Origin: Fibrobacteraceae bacterium
GTDB taxonomy: Bacteria; Fibrobacterota; Fibrobacteria; Fibrobacterales; Fibrobacteraceae
Length of the DNA stretch: 16,917 nucleotides
Direction: 5' to 3'
NCBI GenBank assembly: GCA_023231365.1
Contig: JALNVO010000029.1
Span: forward strand, 1-16,917
A program made the position numbers and the translations under genes. This document shows positions 15,407-16,917 of the stretch, one piece after another (positions within the stretch are counted from its first letter, which is position 1; each line of letters begins with the position of its first letter). The notes below the pieces were generated by a model. That model saw only the letters and a list, made by a program, of their open reading frames with translations, was not told the DNA's origin and ran no database searches.

Positions 15407-16729
15407 ATGATTTCTTGGATTCTTGAATATCCGGAATCCGGAGTTCTTTTTTCGATTGCTCTTTTATGCATTGTCGTTTTTCTATGGAAACGCGGAGATT
15501 TTTTTAGCCCGGCTAATATTTATTGCTTTTCCCAAGCATTAATGCTCGGCGTAGCTTATTTGAAATTAAATCCTGCGATGACAGATTTTTCCTTGTTTAC
15601 TTGGATGGTTTGGATAGGCGGGCTTTTATCTTTTTTGGGCGGGTGTTTTTTAATGAATTTAGTTTGGACTTCAAGAAATGGAAGCCCGATGGATTTTCCT
15701 TTGAAACTTCATTGCGAGTATGATTGGAATCGCCATTTTTTATTTTCTTTTGTTGCTTTTGGATATTTCCTGATAGGTGTTTTTTGTGTCATTTCCATTG
15801 TCGGCAATTTGATCTTGTTTACAGATTCTCCTGGATCGTGGATGGGTAAAAGCCCAAAAGTGGGTGCCTATGCCGTTTTTTTCTGTAGCAGTCCAATGGT
15901 TGTTTCTTTGTTTGGCGTTGCTTCTTTTAAATCGCTCAATCCTTCTCATCGGTATATTCGCTGGGTATCGCGATTTATGGCGATTTTTACAACGTGTCTC
16001 AGTTTTATGACATTTCCCAATCGCGGAACTACTTTTGTTTGTGCCGGTTCTCTTGTCGTCCTTTATAATTATCTCCACAAAAAACTTTCTTTCTCCCTTA
16101 TACTTATTATTGCGGGAATCGGCCTTGCTGCTTTCATTTTAATTGCCGCGATAAAGAATCAATATGGAGAAGGTTCTGTTGCGGGGCAGATTGCGACGAG
16201 TTCCGTTATAGATCTTCCTTATAAATATGTGGCGAACAACTACTGGAATCTGGATTACGCTTTGAATAAGGATTCTGACGAACCGGAACATCCGACGACT
16301 TTTGGCGCGGACATTTTTTATGGTGTACTGTATTACACTCATTTACCGGAAGCCTTGCGCACAAGCTTTGGCTGGGATACTCCTTATAATGAAAGCGTTG
16401 AAAAAGTCAACGGATTGAATACGGTGAGTTATTTATGGGATGCTTATAAGGATTTCGGACTGCCTGGAGTATTCTTAGAACCGTTCTTTTTTGGTCTGTT
16501 GTTTACATTCATCTACCGGAGGCTTTCAGTGATGAAGACTCCGATGGGCGTACTTTTTCATACGATGTTTGTCTTCTGGATTTTGTTCTGGAGCTTTACG
16601 ACGGGTTACAAACAACCTATGTATTGGGCCTGGATTTTATTCTTCTTGCTTATTCCTGCGCTGTGCTCAAAAAAAGCTACCAGCAGATGCGATCTTTGTG
16701 GAAAAAATAGCTCAAGAGAATTACAGTAA
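15407..16729 (+). CDS. Putative Wzy-like oligosaccharide repeat-unit polymerase
   Basis: The 440-residue protein is strongly hydrophobic, with about ten to twelve likely membrane helices and no signal peptide. MTFPNRGTTF at about 201-210 and VNGLNTVSYLWDAYKDFGLP at about 335-353, followed by another helix, resemble O-antigen or repeat-unit polymerases, which often have an N-rich loop and a DFG-x-x-G motif late in the protein. The predicted reaction is transfer of the growing chain onto an undecaprenyl-linked repeat unit at the periplasmic face. It lies 9 bases after the co-polymerase gene. Wzy proteins diverge quickly, so the call rests on topology, motif and context. A hydrophilic 20-residue tail with CDLCGK follows the last helix. 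Confidence 0.7.
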   Translation: MISWILEYPESGVLFSIALLCIVVFLWKRGDFFSPANIYCFSQALMLGVAYLKLNPAMTDFSLFTWMVWIGGLLSFLGGCFLMNLVWTSRNGSPMDFPLKLHCEYDWNRHFLFSFVAFGYFLIGVFCVISIVGNLILFTDSPGSWMGKSPKVGAYAVFFCSSPMVVSLFGVASFKSLNPSHRYIRWVSRFMAIFTTCLSFMTFPNRGTTFVCAGSLVVLYNYLHKKLSFSLILIIAGIGLAAFILIAAIKNQYGEGSVAGQIATSSVIDLPYKYVANNYWNLDYALNKDSDEPEHPTTFGADIFYGVLYYTHLPEALRTSFGWDTPYNESVEKVNGLNTVSYLWDAYKDFGLPGVFLEPFFFGLLFTFIYRRLSVMKTPMGVLFHTMFVFWILFWSFTTGYKQPMYWAWILFFLLIPALCSKKATSRCDLCGKNSSRELQ

Positions 16730-16917
16730 TAACAATGTCGCCTGTTAGGGCAAATACTGGGATGAAGTTGTTGGACAAGTAAATACCTGCCAATGTACAT
16801 GCGATGATGTTTGCCGCTCCGGCTGTGCTCACGATGATTGCGTAAGTCCAAGTGGCTTTGCCTTTGAGTAAAGAGGAAATGAGGGATGTCCTTGCTGCTT
16901 GAAATAGAAGGGAAAAA
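16677..16917 (-). CDS. Partial membrane protein C-terminus, possibly Wzx-type flippase (5' end outside window)
   Basis: On the - strand a frame runs open from the right edge for 79 codons to a TAG at 16677-16679. It encodes a short amphipathic lead (LISSLLKGKATW), then two closely spaced hydrophobic helices: TYAIIVSTAGAANIIACTLA at residues 24-43, and PVFALTGDIVITVILLSYFF at 53-72. A basic end KDRICW follows. This fits the last helical hairpin of a polytopic transporter. The position beside Wza-, Wzz- and Wzy-like genes makes an O-unit flippase a reasonable guess, but the fragment has no decisive motif. It is convergent with the polymerase gene and overlaps its last 53 bases. Confidence 0.55.
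   Translation of the reverse strand, partial: FSLLFQAARTSLISSLLKGKATWTYAIIVSTAGAANIIACTLAGIYLSNNFIPVFALTGDIVITVILLSYFFHKDRICW

Noticed and set aside
16666..16730. Possible terminator between the convergent genes (AGCTA...TAGCT)
   Set aside because: The repeat is only five bases with a long interval and no proper T tract, too weak to call.
16606..16851. 81-codon - strand frame rich in His, Arg and Cys at the right edge
   Set aside because: It lies in a different frame from the hydrophobic reading that continues to the window edge, and it has no membrane or domain pattern. It is the shadow of the probable transporter gene.
1..16917. CRISPR arrays, tRNA/rRNA genes, insertion sequences, toxin-antitoxin or phage genes
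   Set aside because: I saw no spaced direct repeats, no RNA-gene consensus segments, no transposase motifs and no small defence-like gene pairs on either strand.

Overview
The window is a bacterial core-translation locus joined to the start of a surface-polysaccharide locus. Bases 1-12943 hold the 3' end of tuf followed by a merged S10-spc-alpha ribosomal-protein cluster, all on the + strand: rpsJ, rplC, rplD, rplW, rplB, rpsS, rplV, rpsC, rplP, rpmC, rpsQ, rplN, rplX, rplE, rpsN (short zinc type), rpsH, rplF, rplR, rpsE, rpmD, rplO, secY, infA, rpmJ, rpsM, rpsK, rpoA and rplQ. Many genes overlap by 1-4 bases (TAATG, ATGA or TAGTG junctions). The widest internal gap is 24 bases, just before rpmJ, so the cluster looks like one long, translationally coupled transcription unit. 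A strong GC-rich hairpin with a T tract at about 12959-12990 ends it.

Only 78 bases after rplQ, composition changes to visibly more A+T-rich DNA with weaker codon bias. Three + strand genes follow: a Wza-type polysaccharide export protein (13022-14197), a Wzz/KpsE-type chain-length co-polymerase without a kinase domain (14201-15397), and a multi-spanning Wzy-like repeat-unit polymerase (15407-16729). On the - strand, a frame open to the right edge (16917 to 16677) encodes the C-terminus of another membrane protein, possibly a Wzx-type flippase. It converges on the polymerase gene and overlaps its 3' end by 53 bases. Together these suggest a Wzx/Wzy-dependent capsule or O-polysaccharide system. 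No glycosyltransferase lies inside the window.

The host is a Gram-negative bacterium of moderate GC. The protein sequences, the absence of adk, map and rpsD from the cluster, the tails on S11 and L17, and the surface-polysaccharide genes suggest a Fibrobacter-like member of the Fibrobacterota. That placement is inference from memory and not a database result.

I see no CRISPR array, tRNA, rRNA, insertion sequence or riboswitch. The ribosomal part is ordinary. The points worth a second look are the missing rpsD, adk and map, the TTG and GTG starts, the low-complexity tails on S11 and L17, and the architecture and junctions of the polysaccharide genes.
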